Source: Echinococcus granulosus
Lineage: Eukaryota > Platyhelminthes > Cestoda > Cyclophyllidea > Taeniidae
NCBI RefSeq assembly: GCF_000524195.1
Contig: NW_020170392.1
Span: 132,068-196,067, forward strand
Length of the DNA stretch: 64,000 nucleotides
Direction: 5' to 3'
In this document: in pieces, positions 62,077-64,000 of the stretch
Layout of the letters: each line of letters starts with the position of its first letter
Numbering within the stretch: the stretch's first letter is position 1
Notes under the pieces: model-generated
What the model was told of the DNA's origin: nothing
Database searches by the model: none
The model's input: the letters and a program-made list of their open reading frames with translations, nothing else
Position numbers and translations under genes: made by a program

Positions 62077-64000
62077 CTTTGGTGACTTTTGTATTAGGCG
62101 TGGAGCATAAAAAAATATGTTTGCTGGATGGATCTTTGCATGAATAAATCTGATAAATAAATATTCTATTCAGGTTTTGGAAAATTCGAATGAACACAAT
62201 GCGTCTTTTATTTGACCCCTTTGTGATAAAAGACTGCCCACCCGCAACGATGAAAATCAAAGTAGATAAGTCTTCAGCAAATTAATCCCATCGGACAGCC
62301 ATTTTTCGTCGTGTTATTTTATCCTTTTCTTGTGCAAAATAATGGGAACGCGTACGGTGGGGTGCTTCCCCTCTCCCTCCCTCCCTCTTGCATACGAATC
62401 ACCGCCCGCAGCAAAAGCATGCAATTCTACTGTTAGTGATAGACATGGGGGCAGAAAATAATGTCCGCAACACACACGAACGGTATCTCAACAGAGATCT
62501 TACTGTAGGAGAGGTGTGGGGTGAAATCAAAAGGGGGGGTACTTCCGACAGGAGAAAGGAGAAACAGGTATTACGTGTTCTTCCACGCTGATTACATGAG
62601 GTATTATGAACATAAAGCGGTGATTTGTAGTGATCAAGGCTGCCCTTTCCAAGGGTGCTTAATCAGTGGAGGTGTTTACTGGTCACGAGAAGAACCGCCC
62701 GCAATTTGCTTCTGCGCTGCGGACATGTACCAGTGCAGTCACGTGGAATCAGTAGGGGTTCAATAAATCACACATGTCCATGTAAACCATTCCTTAAAGC
62801 GAACCAGCACATAAAGGAGTCGCATGTTATGTTGAGATTAAATTACATTTAGGGGTAAAGTAATAATACCCACCACTAACATGAATGATTGTGATCATAT
62901 ACTGGTGTCGCCTTTTCAGAAATCTCTGTTCTCCACGAGGGCAGGTATGCTGTTTGGCTGATGTGTTTGTGGATGGACATGAACAATTTACTCTGGATCG
63001 GTGATACTCCCACTGTTCTGGTTCACCAACTCGCCCTCGACGACTGGCTTCTCCGTTTTCTTTGGACGTTGGATGGAAGTAGACTATTGCCCCGTATTTT
63101 GTCCATTTTAGAGGTCCGTGTTGCGGTTTGCTTGTGTACTCCACGTATCATGGTACGTATGTGTATGGAGGGTGAACCACAAAACCACGGTAAAATTTCC
63201 CCATTGGACTTTGCTTTGAAGCAAGTCATCGATTTTGCCTTCATTAATGGGACTTTAATAACTTGGAAGATTAATGACCCAATAAATTCGCTTAATAGCC
63301 CACCAAGGGAAATGATGATTTATGTAGCTCAGATACATCCTGGTGAAGCTGTTACACCGATTTCCGTCTCTGCATTTCCAAACGTGGGTTAAGTTTAGAC
63401 TTATAAATACACCTTTTGTACTTTAAGGTGAATCGAAGGCCTGAGAATGTATTTTCTCTCTCAGCCATAGATCTAAGTACCGAAATACAGCATTTTTGGT
63501 GAATACAAAGGGGAAATTGCAAAATAGGCAGCACTGTGTTACCTAGGGGTACTCAGTGATGGGATTGTGCCTCTTTTTTCCAGATCTCGTTGCAATATTA
63601 TCCCCTTTATATAAAATAGTCGCAAATAAAACTCATCCAAATTTTTTTTCTTTTCCTCTCGAGGAGCGAAATAACACCTGTTTTCTCCGTCCTAGGTGTT
63701 TATCCTCGTAGGTGCATCTTCGACTGTTTTTAAGGTGCTATTTAAATAAAGACGAAGTCTGCTACCGTAAATCTGTCTACACAGTCATCACCATAAATAG
63801 CGCCAAACTCAAGGAGGCCTAAATTTATGGATGGAACAAGTTAAACGAGCATTTGCTTTGATTTGATCTTAAATCTCACCGCAAGTTAATGCTTATTTGC
63901 GTCCTTAAGACGGCAGTGAAATAAGGCATTAAAAGAAAGCAGAAATCACGCGATCCCAACAAGGCGAGGTTGGTGTCTACTAGAGTCAAGACTGCAAAAT
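62077..64000. other. Right end of window, possible further exons
   Basis: The plus frame 62961-63392 (143 codons) and an upstream in-frame TTTTCAG acceptor at about 62914-62920 are suggestive, but the translation matches no family I know. An antisense frame (62827-63144) is comparably open. No call is made. Confidence 0.35.

Overview
The window is eukaryotic, gene-poor DNA that looks like a flatworm genome; a tapeworm is favoured, but this is inference. Every confident gene is an animal gene with spliced exons. Many introns are only 31-38 nt, and in the leftmost gene they lengthen from the 5' end toward the 3' end, as described for parasitic flatworms. A non-coding ~1 kb element with direct terminal repeats is scattered through the middle and resembles the TRIM elements reported in tapeworms. 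A run of exactly 100 N marks an assembly gap. I saw no rRNA, tRNA, CRISPR array or bacterial operon structure.

Left third (1-18,200) is the dense part. A GRK4/5/6-type G protein-coupled receptor kinase runs off the left edge on the minus strand (364-1408). UNC50 (2421-5261, +) is divergent from it. LRRC56 (6718-8774, +) and BCCIP (9063-9824, -) are tail to tail. BCCIP is head to head with POFUT2 (10704-18132, +). I assembled all these gene models by hand from family similarity, GT/AG sites and codon phase. The exon sums of the four spliced complete genes (UNC50, LRRC56, POFUT2 and the cyclin) are divisible by three, and the visible GRK exons end in phase.

Middle (18,200-48,400) is mostly non-coding. 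It holds four full-length copies of the TRIM-like element (two on each strand), five clear single terminal repeats (one of them inside a POFUT2 intron) and a second, shorter repeat family. It also holds one small gene: a CCAAT/TATA promoter near 22,062-22,139 feeds a two-exon gene (22247-24348) for an 82-residue secreted peptide. Its 12 cysteines are arranged as two successive inhibitor-cystine-knot patterns. This is the least expected gene in the window.

Right third: a G-type cyclin (48413-51896, +) has seven exons and a 43-nt last exon. One of its introns is rich in alternating purine-pyrimidine sequence, and a 14-bp hairpin lies in the likely 3' UTR. Beyond it, 52,900-64,000 contains the N gap, CA/TG-rich and poly-C stretches and one convincing but unidentified minus-strand exon (61806-62076).

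The genes are unrelated housekeeping or signalling functions: receptor desensitisation, Golgi trafficking, cilia assembly, ribosome/DNA-repair factor, ER O-fucosylation and cell-cycle control. No operon-like pathway grouping is evident.
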